64,000 nt of DNA from Drosophila pseudoobscura (GCF_009870125.1 NC_046683.1:15757001-15821000), one strand, 5' to 3'; positions 25,163-35,826 are shown, numbered from the stretch's first letter. Translations and numbers: made by a program. Notes: generated by a model not told the origin, from the letters alone.

Positions 25163-25530
25163 TTAATAGATTAGAAGATTGATGTACATCTTAGAGAGCT
25201 GAGCTATATGGGCATCGGTTTCTGAAGTATAGTGCATTTCTTGGAGCACCATTAGCAACGATATCGTGGAACTGTGACTCTCCGGAACGGAACGGAGCTC
25301 GTTGAAAGCCATTTCGATTCTAGTTATTTGTGCCTTTTTTCTTAAATCAGATTCCTAAGTGGATTATGTATTGTATATACAAGCAACAGTTTTTCCTTTT
25401 CGCGGATAAATCGCAAGGAGAAGGCCATGCGCTCCAAGAAGGAGAGACGCTAGGGGAATATTGCATTGGAGAGTCTGCGGAGTATGCACAGATCGGTAGG
25501 AGAGAGCCTCCGATGGGCTAATCCCGACGA
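25163..25530 (-). pseudogene. Decayed minus-strand gene, unit 1 (unrecognised)
   Basis: On the minus strand the frame reads SGLAHRRLSPTDLCILRRL, a stop, then LSFLERMAFSLRFIREKEK and LLLVYTIHNPL. After a one-base frame change it continues ESDLRKKAQITRIEMAFNEL with LLMVLQEMHYTSETDAHIAQ and ends at a stop at 25163. The last part, from the ATG at 25312, is an intact 49-codon ORF. The residue mix is that of a soluble helical protein. No domain is recognised. It lies 3' of the PWWP gene on the same strand, so it could once have been a separate downstream gene. One stop plus one shift suggests a pseudogene. Confidence 0.4.
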
Positions 25531-25939
25531 ACAACTTGGCTAAAAGCTTTAGGAAAACTCAAGGAAGGCGCAAAAGAGTAAAGTAAAGATGCCATTCGAA
25601 ACATTAGGCGCGAGACAAACCAGACCCAGAACCAGACCCGAACAGATTTAAATGCAAGCATGTACCATCCATAGCTTTATTTATTGTTCATCAAACACAT
25701 TGAACTTCGTATGTGGAGTAGAGTTAATTGGTTCGGCGGGATGTTGATGGTCCATCGTCTAAACTAAGTCAAATAAGGAACTTGATATTCATGTGCATGT
25801 TGTGGTAATTTTGTGAAGTTAGCAATAGAAGTTTGCCCTTTGGGAAGTCGTCTTTTTGGGCTGTGAAACAAATAAATTAAAAAATCATATCATATTAATT
25901 TGTCAGAGGCTTTTACCTTTAATTGAATGGTTTGTTTTC

Positions 25940-27109
25940 CTATTCTTTAGCGGGAGCTGGGGTATTCCCTTGTTTGGCTTCAACGAGGTTGTTATACGTG
26001 GCTTCGTCCATGGCGTTGCGTAGATTTGGATTGATGTTTTTAGTGTTGGCCTTGTAAATTTTGACCTCATTGCAGAAATCTGGCCAGAAGTCTTCCCCCT
26101 CAGCTAAGTTGAGCACCGTTTGGAAGCGCTCGTAAATGATCGTGGCCTCTTGACGAATGATTTTGGCCTGTGCCTTGAACGCAGCCTCATAGGAGGCGTC
26201 CATCTTCCAGACTTTCAAATTTCCCACATATCGTCGCATCGAACGGATCGTTTCCACACTTTGTGGATTACGCAGCAGCATTAGCTTGGTCAAATCCAAT
26301 TTTTTTAATAGCTTCAGGATCGTAAAGCAATGTCTCAAATTAGCTCGACGCAGGTTCAAGCAGCAGCGAACCACTCCGGTTAGCTGAATTAAGTTCCGCT
26401 CTATAAACATAGCTGTCTCCTGTTTTTTGATCTCCTCTCGTAGTTTCACTTCTTCCTGCTTGGTCGTCTCGTTGGAAGAGGGTTCAGCGACGACACGTCC
26501 TGGAAGCGATCTGGGATCTTTTTGTCCTGACAACAACTGCAGCTTCAGTAGATTGGCCTCTTTACGGGACTCATCCATCCAGGACTGCTCCGCAGCGGCA
26601 TTTTCAAATCTCTTCGGCTTGTTGTAGTTGATGTTGATGCCGAAGACTTTGGATGGAGGCATATACAGCAACAGCATATCATTTTCTTTATTCTGTGTCG
26701 AAAACATTTTGTATTTTGAATTGTATTCTAAATTGTCATCTTGAACTGATTTACTTACGTTTGCTGGGTGTGATTGCTTTTGGTTGTTTGCAGTTTCTTG
26801 TTGCACAGTGGTCGCCTTCTCGGCCACTTCATTAATTTGTATCATAGCCCTGCGGAAATCGGCTTGCTTCAGGTGATGTTCAGTGGAATACTCTTCCTTA
26901 AGCTTGAGGTATGGCGTGAGGTTTTTCAGTAGTATGTAGCCGATCTGTCCCGAGCCATAAAAGCTCACAGTGTACTGCTTCTTCCTATTAACATCATGGG
27001 TAATCACTGCCGGCCATGGTTTGTAGCCCCGCACTTTGGCAAACACCAAATCGCCAATTTTGAACGATTTGCAAGTTTCTTGCTTAGCCATTTTCGATAA
27101 AGTATTCAT
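25940..27109 (-). CDS. PWWP-domain plus LEDGF IBD-like protein (JASPer/LEDGF-like), copy 1
   Basis: The 389-codon frame is intact. Residues 16-75 form a PWWP domain: GDLVFAKVRGYKPWPAVI, then SFYGSGQIGYI and LTPY. The proline-tryptophan motif and aromatic cage positions (W32 and the Y of SFYG) are kept, as in readers of methylated H3K36. A charged segment (LREEIKKQETA) precedes a helical domain at about 238-345. Its ETIRSMRRYVGNLKVW and IIYERFQTVL match the order of the LEDGF integrase-binding domain (TFIIS N-terminal-like fold). In Drosophila this pairing is known from JASPer, the partner of the JIL-1 kinase on active chromatin. ATG at residue 7 (AAAATGG) has a better start context than the first ATG. 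Positions 26758-26693 form an in-frame 66-nt candidate intron; if spliced the product has 367 residues. A possible 56-nt intron lies after the stop (25916-25861). Confidence 0.9.
   Translation of the reverse strand: MNTLSKMAKQETCKSFKIGDLVFAKVRGYKPWPAVITHDVNRKKQYTVSFYGSGQIGYILLKNLTPYLKLKEEYSTEHHLKQADFRRAMIQINEVAEKATTVQQETANNQKQSHPANVSKSVQDDNLEYNSKYKMFSTQNKENDMLLLYMPPSKVFGININYNKPKRFENAAAEQSWMDESRKEANLLKLQLLSGQKDPRSLPGRVVAEPSSNETTKQEEVKLREEIKKQETAMFIERNLIQLTGVVRCCLNLRRANLRHCFTILKLLKKLDLTKLMLLRNPQSVETIRSMRRYVGNLKVWKMDASYEAAFKAQAKIIRQEATIIYERFQTVLNLAEGEDFWPDFCNEVKIYKANTKNINPNLRNAMDEATYNNLVEAKQGNTPAPAKE
26693..26758 (-). other. In-frame candidate intron inside the PWWP/IBD gene (unit 1)
   Basis: On the minus strand the stretch begins GTAAGTAAAT after AAC and ends TTTTCGACACAG. 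It is 66 nt, phase 0, without a stop, and of typical Drosophila intron size. Retention adds 22 residues (118-139, VSKSVQDDN...). The same stretch occurs in all five units. Confidence 0.55.
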
Positions 27110-27466
27110 CTTGCTTTACACACGTTTTTCTCTGTTAATCACAATCACAATCTCGACGTGACGAATGGAATGCTTGTGCAGATTTTATGTCCGGCTCTCA
27201 AAAAATCGTTATCGTTTCTCTGCCACTATCCCGATTCATCCGAGTTTGTTTCATCCGCTGTTTTCATCATTGAGGAATGTAGAAAAAGGAAAATTAAGAG
27301 CTTGCATTTCAAAGATAATTTTAATTTATATTTTTTATACATATAATCAAGGTCTGGTGCATAACACACCTATCAGTATATAATAACTAACATTTATACA
27401 GGCGTTTTCCGTAAAGACCAAGGATGTTTTGTGAACATAAATAAAATAAAAACATAAAATAAAAGT

Positions 27467-27601
27467 TTATTTCAGTGGGAAAACATAGAAGTATTTCCCT
27501 TTTTTCCTTCTGTACCAATTTAATATTCTTATTTTTCTTATTAGCTCTGTATTATATGCAAAAAAAAGTTTTGAATCGTCGTCGTCCGATATTTGACTCA
27601 T
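27467..27601 (-). CDS. Small MSQ ORF, 44 codons, copy 1
   Basis: The frame starts MSQISDDDDSKLFF and ends RRKKGKYFYVFPLK, with an acidic N-terminus and a basic C-terminus. It lies about 360 bp upstream of the PWWP gene on the same strand, and could be a separate peptide gene or an upstream ORF on its leader. The start is shared with a locus at 9.9 kb in this window (MSQVWDDDPKLF). An AG acceptor-like site (GCATATAATACAG) lies inside the frame, so only the first part may be coding. A further short coding-like frame (MMKTADETNSDESG) lies between this ORF and the PWWP gene. Confidence 0.35.
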   Translation of the reverse strand: MSQISDDDDSKLFFAYNTELIRKIRILNWYRRKKGKYFYVFPLK

Positions 27602-28252
27602 ATCTGCGCGAGCAAGCGATACATTTACTATCAGTGGAAACGAAACAAAATTTCAAAATATGTTTGGCGATATTGCTATTTTAATAATTCTCGTATTTAT
27701 AATGCTAATACATATATGCCTGACCTTCTGACTTCACTGACTGCCTATGCAGGTGTTTTCTAATTGCACAATTCCCTTTTCATTGCCTGTGAGCTCTCAT
27801 GCAAGAAACGAACACACACGTTAGAGCCTTGGCTGTAATTCTTTTGTCCTCTTTCTCCCCTAGATCTAGATTTCCATACGTACCCAAGGTGAAAGACTCA
27901 AGCTTAGGACTGCGTGGCAGCCGGTGTGACCAGATGTGCATGCTCTACGGTTACACTGTTATGTATTTGCTCACAAATAAAACCAGTTTAAATTCAAATA
28001 TTGTATGAAAAGAAGCCGGAATTTACTATTTGTGGGTGCTGCAGGACGACAATGTACTGCGAAATCTCCTCAGTATTGGATAAACCCGTTCTTACATAAC
28101 ATAGATCCTAGAAATGAATAAATTGAATATCAATATAACCGGCTCCCTTAATTATATTCAATTTGTCTTCATTATTGCATTTTTCTAGCCGCCTTTTCAT
28201 CGACGAAAATAAGAATATATCTGTTTCATCGAAATCACCGATAGTACCCTTG

Positions 28253-28489
28253 ATGGTTGTCTTTGACACTTCTAACTGTATGAATTGCGAACACACACAC
28301 AGAATGCCAGAGCTCGTGATCATGATAATCTTGGTCCTCGTAGCCTTTGCTTGGATTGGAGCAAACGTCAACAATCTTCTGTTGATGTACTTGGCCGCTC
28401 TTCTCATTGCCATTTGGACTGGTCTGCATGGTAAACACGTCAAGATCATCAGCCGGAAAACTGTATGCGGCAAACCGAAGCTGCAGTAG
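28253..28489 (+). CDS. ARL6IP1-like C-terminal membrane hairpin ORF, copy 1
   Basis: A 78-codon frame; an internal ATG at 28304 would give 61 codons. The run MIILVLVAFAWIGANVNNLL with LMYLAALLIAIW aligns with the last hairpin of ARL6IP1, which has AVAWVGQQVHNLLLTYL at the same point. ARL6IP1 shapes tubular ER membranes through reticulon-like hairpins. The first hairpin and the N-terminal half are absent from the unit, so this is a truncated copy. The two hydrophobic segments and the basic tail (GKHVKIISRKTVCGKPK) remain open in all five copies. An AATAAA lies about 65 nt after the stop. Confidence 0.55.
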   Translation: MVVFDTSNCMNCEHTHRMPELVIMIILVLVAFAWIGANVNNLLLMYLAALLIAIWTGLHGKHVKIISRKTVCGKPKLQ

Positions 28490-28627
28490 AGAGCCGATCG
28501 CTTCTTATACACCACATACATAAGATCATCGACTTGCCATCATATGTGCCGAAATAAACTAGAGATTGGTAAGTGGCTAATGAAATAATTTGAAAAGATC
28601 CATGCATTAAAAGTGTTTTTTTATCAG

Positions 28628-28789
28628 TTGTTATACTTTGCTCATCGACACTATGCCACTGCTACATTCGAAGGATGCGAATATATTCTCCAGGGAGACT
28701 GTAGCGATTCTGCAGCACTTGGATATGAAGCGAACCTAGAACGAATGTTTCCGCTCAACAACAACCACTTAACAATTACTTATTACTAA
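28628..28789 (+). other. Exon-like open frame after the ARL6IP1-like ORF, unit 1
   Basis: A GTAAGT donor near 28569 and a TTTTTTTATCAG acceptor at 28627 bound a short intron-sized gap. The following frame is open for 53 codons to TAA (FAHRHYATATFEGCEYILQG, then SDSAALGYEANLERMF). An ATAAA signal follows near 28828. It may be a 3' exon of the same transcription unit. The frame does not join the ARL6IP1-like frame without passing its stop. The same frame is open in units 2-5 (33960-34121, 39292-39453, 44624-44785, 49959-50120). Confidence 0.35.
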
Positions 28790-29157
28790 TTACATACAGG
28801 CTTCGATCCATTCAATTTTGAAATTCAATAAAACGCAAAATCGCTAAAATTCCACGAACTAAAACATGGTGTACGGGTCTTATGACTAGCAACTAATATT
28901 CAGAATGGCTCGTATGTATATGAACATGGTAATGATGTTCCATAAAGTATACAGTTTATAAAAATAATGATACATTTTCAGGTATATGAATAATGAAGAT
29001 ATGTATGATTTCCTGTCATGGATTTTGTACTTTTATTTATTTGAGTCGCTGGACCTCATAAAGAGCTTTCGAATGCATTGAATTTCAATTGTTTATGAAT
29101 AAAATGTACAAATAACACAAGCAGCAGGTTGACGAAGACTGACTCAAGTGTTGCAGC

Positions 29158-30107
29158 ATGCGTACAAGCTGGTACAGAATCGTGCGTTACCCAACACTGG
29201 TGGCGGATGGCTCTGGAACTTTCTGGAAGATATTGGTAAAAGAAGAAATCGATTGAGTGTCCACATTTGTGAGTAGTTTTTTATGATATACTCTTAGCCG
29301 TAATTAAATAACGTATCGTTTTAGGACGACCCATTGGCCAACCGTTTGTGTGTTCCTCACCGGCGTTTTTGTGCCGGGCTCAATAAAAGCGCCCATTGCC
29401 CACCATCACGTCAACTGGAACCCACGAGATGTCTTCAATGAAACAGCTAAGCAGCTATTTTGCCATTTTGCGAAGCTGCTGAATGTTAAAGATTTAGTTG
29501 CCAGAGGTCCAGACGGATGAAGTGCGCCTGTCACGCGCAGCCGTTGCTCAGCTCATGGCGCGGAGCCACCGCTTTTCTACAGATTGCTGAAGACGCTATG
29601 GAGAAAAGCATTGCAATCTCGCAGCTCATGGCTTATAATATAAAGCTCTTCATGTATGATACCCAGAAGAACAACTTTATCCATTGGCACACATTTGATC
29701 GATACATAAAGGACTAAAGGAACATGTATGTACATTTTTTTTTCAATCTATTCGTTTTTAAAGAGATTGACAAGCATATTCCATGTAATTTATTTAGTGA
29801 TCTATCGGTACAGCGTCCATCAATGATATACGGGAATGGCAGCTCCCAGGAGAAACTCAACAAGATATTTCCCACTCTAAAAAGGATCCGAGTCAGTCGC
29901 ATAATGATAGACTTGTGCGGGGAAATCCAAAGGAATGGTAATCAAAGGTATTTTCCTTTTACGCATCTCCCTGCTGCACTGCATGTCCACCATTTCGCGG
30001 GCAAAGAGACCCTGCTCCAGGTGACGCTCTCTTGGCGTTATGTGCAGCATTATGTGGCGATATGTGTTATGTGGCGAATTCTGGAAGCTGTTGGAGAAGG
30101 GAATTAG
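29158..30107 (+). pseudogene. Decayed plus-strand gene, unit 2
   Basis: Same breaks and same coding-like pieces as unit 1, so the decay predates the amplification. Confidence 0.4.
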
Positions 30108-30494
30108 CCTCAAGCATCTATTTATTACCTGTTTATCCGCTGAGCTATTGACTCAACTGCCTTCTTACTCGTTGCAGATTTTTGCCAGTCTTATGGCAGC
30201 TGGGAAATGATTACATGGACTGTTGCAAGCGTGGAGCTGCTTTGGTATACCCTTGCCAGACAGAGAGGCCTGACTGATTAAAAGCCAGAAAGCAGGAGAC
30301 GCTCTTAGGATGCTGTGTTGGTCACAGGAATACCTGAAAGTATGCCGAAGGTGGCCATAGGCCAAACCTCTTTCGGCCATCGAAATCGATGTTGTGTAGA
30401 AGCAAAGGCTATAGACTATAGGTCAAACGCATAAAACCCAAATTTAATAAAAAAGGCACCGTCAATGTCTTAAAACAGTCTTAACTGTCTTAAC

Positions 30495-30862
30495 TTAATA
30501 GATTAGAAGATTGATGTACATCTTAGAGAGCTGAGCTATATGGGCATCGGTTTCTGAAGTATAGTGCATTTCTTGGAGCACCATTAGCAACGATATCGTG
30601 GAACTGTGACTCTCCGGAACGGAACGGAGCTCGTTGAAAGCCATTTCGATTCTAGTTATTTGTGCCTTTTTTCTTAAATCAGATTCCTAAGTGGATTATG
30701 TATTGTATATACAAGCAACAGTTTTTCCTTTTCGCGGATAAATCGCAAGGAGAAGGCCATGCGCTCCAAGAAGGAGAGACGCTAGGGGAATATTGCATTG
30801 GAGAGTCTGCGGAGTATGCACAGATCGGTAGGAGAGAGCCTCCGATGGGCTAATCCCGACGA
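30495..30862 (-). pseudogene. Decayed minus-strand gene, unit 2
   Basis: Same stop and frame change as unit 1; the terminal 49-codon frame is kept. Confidence 0.35.
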
Positions 30863-31271
30863 ACAACTTGGCTAAAAGCTTTAGGAAAACTCAAGGAAGG
30901 CGCAAAAGAGTAAAGTAAAGATGCCATTCGAAACATTAGGCGCGAGACAAACCAGACCCAGAACCAGACCCGAACAGATTTAAATGCAAGCATGTACCAT
31001 CCATAGCTTTATTTATTGTTCATCAAACACATTGAACTTCGTATGTGGAGTAGAGCTAATTGGTTCGGCGGGATGTTGATGGTCCATCGTCTAAACTAAG
31101 TCAAATAAGGAACTTGATATTCATGTGCATGTTGTGGTAATTTTGAGAAGTTAGCAATAGAAGTTTGCCCTTTGGGAAGTCGTCTTTTTGGGCTGTGAAA
31201 AAAATAAATTAAAAAATCATATCATATTAATTTGTCGGAGGCTTTTACCTTTAATTGAATGGTTTGTTTTC

Positions 31272-32441
31272 CTATTCTTTAGCGGGAGCTGGGGTATTCC
31301 CTTGTTTGGCTTCAACGAGGTTGTTATACGTGGCTTCGTCCATGGCGTTGCGTAGATTTGGATTGATGTTTTTAGTGTTGGCCTTGTAAATTTTGACCTC
31401 ATTGCAGAAATCTGGCCAGAAGTCTTCCCCCTCAGCTAAGTTGAGCACCGTTTGGAAGCGCTCGTAAATGATCGTGGCCTCTTGACGAATGATTTTGGCC
31501 TGTGCCTTGAACGCAGCCTCATAGGAGGCGTCCATCTTCCAGACTTTCAAATTTCCCACATATCGTCGCATCGAACGGATCGTTTCCACACTTTGTGGAT
31601 TACGCAGCAGCATTAGCTTGGTCAAATCCAATTTTTTTAATAGCTTCAGGATCGTAAAGCAATGTCTCAAATTAGCTCGACGCAGGTTCAAGCAGCAGCG
31701 AACCACTCCGGTTAGCTGAATTAAGTTCCGCTCTATAAACATAGCTGTCTCCTGTTTTTTGATCTCCTCTCGTAGTTTCACTTCTTCCTGCTTGGTCGTC
31801 TCGTTGGAAGAGGGTTCAGCGACGACACGTCCTGGAAGCGATCTGGGATCTTTTTGTCCTGACAACAACTGCAGCTTCAGTAGATTGGCCTCTTTACGCG
31901 ACTCATCCATCCAGGACTGCTCCGCAGCGGCATTTTCAAATCTCTTCGGCTTGTTGTAGTTGATGTTGATGCCGAAGACTTTGGATGGAGGCATATACAG
32001 CAACAGCATATCATTTTCTTTATTCTGTGTCGAAAACATTTTGTATTTTGAATTGTATTCTAAATTGTCATCTTGAACTGATTTACTTACGTTTGCTGGG
32101 TGTGATTGCTTTTGGTTGTTTGCAGTTTCTTGTTGCACAGTGGTCGCCTTCTCGGCCACTTCATTAATTTGTATCATAGCCCTGCGGAAATCGGCTTGCT
32201 TCAGGTGATGTTCAGTGGAATACTCTTCCTTAAGCTTGAGGTATGGCGTGAGGTTTTTCAGTAGTATGTAGCCGATCTGTCCCGAGCCATAAAAGCTCAC
32301 AGTGTACTGCTTCTTCCTATTAACATCATGGGTAATCACTGCCGGCCATGGTTTGTAGCCCCGCACTTTGGCAAACACCAAATCGCCAATTTTGAACGAT
32401 TTGCAAGTTTCTTGCTTAGCCATTTTCGATAAAGTATTCAT
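31272..32441 (-). CDS. PWWP/IBD-like protein (JASPer/LEDGF-like), copy 2
   Basis: The predicted protein is identical to copy 1. One silent serine difference (TCG here, TCC in copy 1) is seen near 31899. The 66-nt in-frame candidate intron and the 3' candidate intron are both kept. Confidence 0.9.
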   Translation of the reverse strand: MNTLSKMAKQETCKSFKIGDLVFAKVRGYKPWPAVITHDVNRKKQYTVSFYGSGQIGYILLKNLTPYLKLKEEYSTEHHLKQADFRRAMIQINEVAEKATTVQQETANNQKQSHPANVSKSVQDDNLEYNSKYKMFSTQNKENDMLLLYMPPSKVFGININYNKPKRFENAAAEQSWMDESRKEANLLKLQLLSGQKDPRSLPGRVVAEPSSNETTKQEEVKLREEIKKQETAMFIERNLIQLTGVVRCCLNLRRANLRHCFTILKLLKKLDLTKLMLLRNPQSVETIRSMRRYVGNLKVWKMDASYEAAFKAQAKIIRQEATIIYERFQTVLNLAEGEDFWPDFCNEVKIYKANTKNINPNLRNAMDEATYNNLVEAKQGNTPAPAKE

Positions 32442-32798
32442 CTTGCTTTACACACGTTTTTCTCTGTTAATCACAATCACAATCTCGACGTGACGAATGG
32501 AATGCTTGTGCAGATTTTATGTCCGGCTCTCAAAAAATCGTTATCGTTTCTCTGCCACTATCCCGATTCATCCGAGTTTGTTTCATCCGCTGTTTTCATC
32601 ATTGAGGAATGTAGAAAAAGGAAAATTAAGAGCTTGCATTTCAAAGATAATTTTAATTTATATTTTTTATACATATAATCAAGGTCTGGTGCATAACACA
32701 CCTATCAGTATATAATAACTAACATTTATACAGGCGTTTTCCGTAAAGACCAAGGATGTTTTGTGAACATAAATAAAATAAAAACATAAAATAAAAGT

Positions 32799-32933
32799 TT
32801 ATTTCAGTGGGAAAACATAGAAGTATTTCCCTTTTTTCCTTCTGTACCAATTTAATATTCTTATTTTTCTTATTAGCTCTGTATTATATGCAAAAAAAAG
32901 TTTTGAATCGTCGTCGTCCGATATTTGACTCAT
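32799..32933 (-). CDS. Small MSQ ORF, copy 2
   Basis: Same 44-codon product as copy 1 (MSQISDDDDSKLFF). The bases just before the ATG differ (GTGCCG here, CGCGCAG in unit 1). Confidence 0.3.
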   Translation of the reverse strand: MSQISDDDDSKLFFAYNTELIRKIRILNWYRRKKGKYFYVFPLK

Positions 32934-33584
32934 ATCGGCACGAGCAAGCGATACATTTACTATCAGTGGAAACGAAACAAAATTTCAAAATATGTTTGGC
33001 GATATTGCTATTTTAATAATTCTCGTATTTATAATGCTAATACATATATGCCTGACCTTCTGACTTCACTGACTGCCTATGCAGGTGTTTTCTAATTGCA
33101 CAATTCCCTTTTCATTGCCTGTGAGCTCTCATGCAAGAAACGAACACACACGTTAGAGCCTTGGCTGTAATTCTTTTGTCCTCTTTCTCCCCTAGATCTA
33201 GATTTCCATACGTACCCAAGGTGAAAGACTCAAGCTTAGGACTGCGTGGCAGCCGGTGTGACCAGATGTGCATGCTCTACGGTTACACTGTTATGTATTT
33301 GCTCACAAATAAAACCAGTTTAAATTCAAATATTGTATGAAAAGAAGCCGGAATTTACTATTTGTGGGTGCTGCAGGACGACAATGTACTGCGAAATCTC
33401 CTCAGTATTGGATAAACCCGTTCTTACATAACATAGATCCTAGAAATGAATAAATTGAATATCAGTATAACCGGCTCCCTTAATTATATTCAATTTGTCT
33501 TCATTATTGCATTTTTCTAGCCGCCTTTTCATCGACGAAAATAAGAATATATCTGTTTCATCGAAATCACCGATAGTACCCTTG

Positions 33585-33821
33585 ATGGTTGTCTTTGACA
33601 CTTCTAACTGTATGAATTGCGAACACACACACAGAATGCCAGAGCTCGTGATCATGATAATCTTGGTCCTCGTAGCCTTTGCTTGGATTGGAGCAAACGT
33701 CAACAATCTTCTGTTGATGTACTTGGCCGCTCTTCTCATTGCCATTTGGACTGGTCTGCATGGTAAACACGTCAAGATCATCAGCCGGAAAACTGTATGC
33801 GGCAAACCGAAGCTGCAGTAG
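33585..33821 (+). CDS. ARL6IP1-like hairpin ORF, copy 2
   Basis: Identical product to copy 1. Confidence 0.5.
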   Translation: MVVFDTSNCMNCEHTHRMPELVIMIILVLVAFAWIGANVNNLLLMYLAALLIAIWTGLHGKHVKIISRKTVCGKPKLQ

Positions 33822-34489
33822 AGAGCCGATCGCTTCTTATACACCACATACATAAGATCATCGACTTGCCATCATATGTGCCGAAATAAACTAGAGATTG
33901 GTAAGTGGCTAATGAAATAATTTGAAAAGATCCATGCATTAAAAGTGTTTTTTTATCAGTTGTTATACTTTGCTCATCGACACTATGCCACTGCTACATT
34001 CGAAGGATGCGAATATATTCTCCAGGGAGACTGTAGCGATTCTGCAGCACTTGGATATGAAGCGAACCTAGAACGAATGTTTCCGCTCAACAACAACCAC
34101 TTAACAATTACTTATTACTAATTACATACAGGCTTCGATCCATTCAATTTTGAAATTCAATAAAACGCAAAATCGCTAAAATTCCACGAACTAAAACATG
34201 GTGTACGGGTCTTATGACTAGCAACTAATATTCAGAATGGCTCGTATGTATATGAACATGGTAATGATGTTCCATAAAGTATACAGTTTATAAAAATAAT
34301 GATACATTTTCAGGTATATGAATAATGAAGATATGTATGATTTCCTGTCATGGATTTTGTACTTTTATTTATTTGAGTCGCTGGACCTCATAAAGAGCTT
34401 TCGAATGCATTGAATTTCAATTGTTTATGAATAAAATGTACAAATAACACAAGCAGCAGGTTGACGAAGACTGACTCAAGTGTTGCAGC

Positions 34490-35439
34490 ATGCGTACAAG
34501 CTGGTACAGAATCGTGCGTTACCCAACACTGGTGGCGGATGGCTCTGGAACTTTCTGGAAGATATTGGTAAAAGAAGAAATCGATTGAGTGTCCACATTT
34601 GTGAGTAGTTTTTTATGATATACTCTTAGCCGTAATTAAATAACGTATCGTTTTAGGACGACCCATTGGCCAACCGTTTGTGTGTTCCTCACCGGCGTTT
34701 TTGTGCCGGGCTCAATAAAAGCGCCCATTGCCCACCATCACGTCAACTGGAACCCACGAGATGTCTTCAATGAAACAGCTAAGCAGCTATTTTGCCATTT
34801 TGCGAAGCTGCTGAATGTTAAAGATTTAGTTGCCAGAGGTCCAGACGGATGAAGTGCGCCTGTCACGCGCAGCCGTTGCTCAGCTCATGGCGCGGAGCCA
34901 CCGCTTTTCTACAGATTGCTGAAGACGCTATGGAGAAAAGCATTGCAATCTCGCAGCTCATGGCTTATAATATAAAGCTCTTCATGTATGATACCCAGAA
35001 GAACAACTTTATCCATTGGCACACATTTGATCGATACATAAAGGACTAAAGGAACATGTATGTACATTTTTTTTTCAATCTATTCGTTTTTAAAGAGATT
35101 GACAAGCATATTCCATGTAATTTATTTAGTGATCTATCGGTACAGCGTCCATCAATGATATACGGGAATGGCAGCTCCCAGGAGAAACTCAACAAGATAT
35201 TTCCCACTCTAAAAAGGATCCGAGTCAGTCGCATAATGATAGACTTGTGCGGGGAAATCCAAAGGAATGGTAATCAAAGGTATTTTCCTTTTACGCATCT
35301 CCCTGCTGCACTGCATGTCCACCATTTCGCGGGCAAAGAGACCCTGCTCCAGGTGACGCTCTCTTGGCGTTATGTGCAGCATTATGTGGCGATATGTGTT
35401 ATGTGGCGAATTCTGGAAGCTGTTGGAGAAGGGAATTAG
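34490..35439 (+). pseudogene. Decayed plus-strand gene, unit 3
   Basis: Same as unit 2 over the compared stretches. Confidence 0.4.
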
Positions 35440-35826
35440 CCTCAAGCATCTATTTATTACCTGTTTATCCGCTGAGCTATTGACTCAACTGCCTTCTTAC
35501 TCGTTGCAGATTTTTGCCAGTCTTATGGCAGCTGGGAAATGATTACATGGACTGTTGCAAGCGTGGAGCTGCTTTGGTATACCCTTGCCAGACAGAGAGG
35601 CCTGACTGATTAAAAGCCAGAAAGCAGGAGACGCTCTTAGGATGCTGTGTTGGTCACAGGAATACCTGAAAGTATGCCGAAGGTGGCCATAGGCCAAACC
35701 TCTTTCGGCCATCGAAATCGATGTTGTGTAGAAGCAAAGGCTATAGACTATAGGTCAAACGCATAAAACCCAAATTTAATAAAAAAGGCACCGTCAATGT
35801 CTTAAAACAGTCTTAACTGTCTTAAC

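Larger units (their letters stand above)
23711..29045. repeat. Array unit 1
   Basis: Content, left to right: decayed plus-strand gene block (23823-24772), decayed minus-strand gene block (25163-25530), PWWP/IBD gene on minus (25940-27109), small MSQ ORF on minus (27467-27601), ARL6IP1-like ORF on plus (28253-28489) and a downstream exon-like frame (28628-28789). The gaps 27110-27466 and 27602-28252 are AT-rich; the first must hold the 5' region of the PWWP gene. Sequences close to Motif 1 (GGTGTGACCA, CGGTTACACTG) lie near 27922-27957, upstream of the ARL6IP1-like ORF. Unit 1 shares CTTTAAACGG at 25037 and CATATCTGCGC at 27599 with unit 5 only. Confidence 0.95.
29046..34377. repeat. Array unit 2
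   Basis: Nearly identical to unit 3. Both share GAGCTAATTG, TTTTGAGAAG, GTCGGAGG, TATCGGCACGAG and ATCAGTATAACC, which units 1, 4 and 5 lack. Unit 2 keeps the unit 1 type of right end (TACTTTTATTTATT). Confidence 0.95.

Noticed and set aside
28108-28521. 137-codon minus frame opposite the ARL6IP1-like ORF
   Set aside because: It is the antisense shadow of the hairpin-coding frame; its hydrophobic pattern is explained by that.
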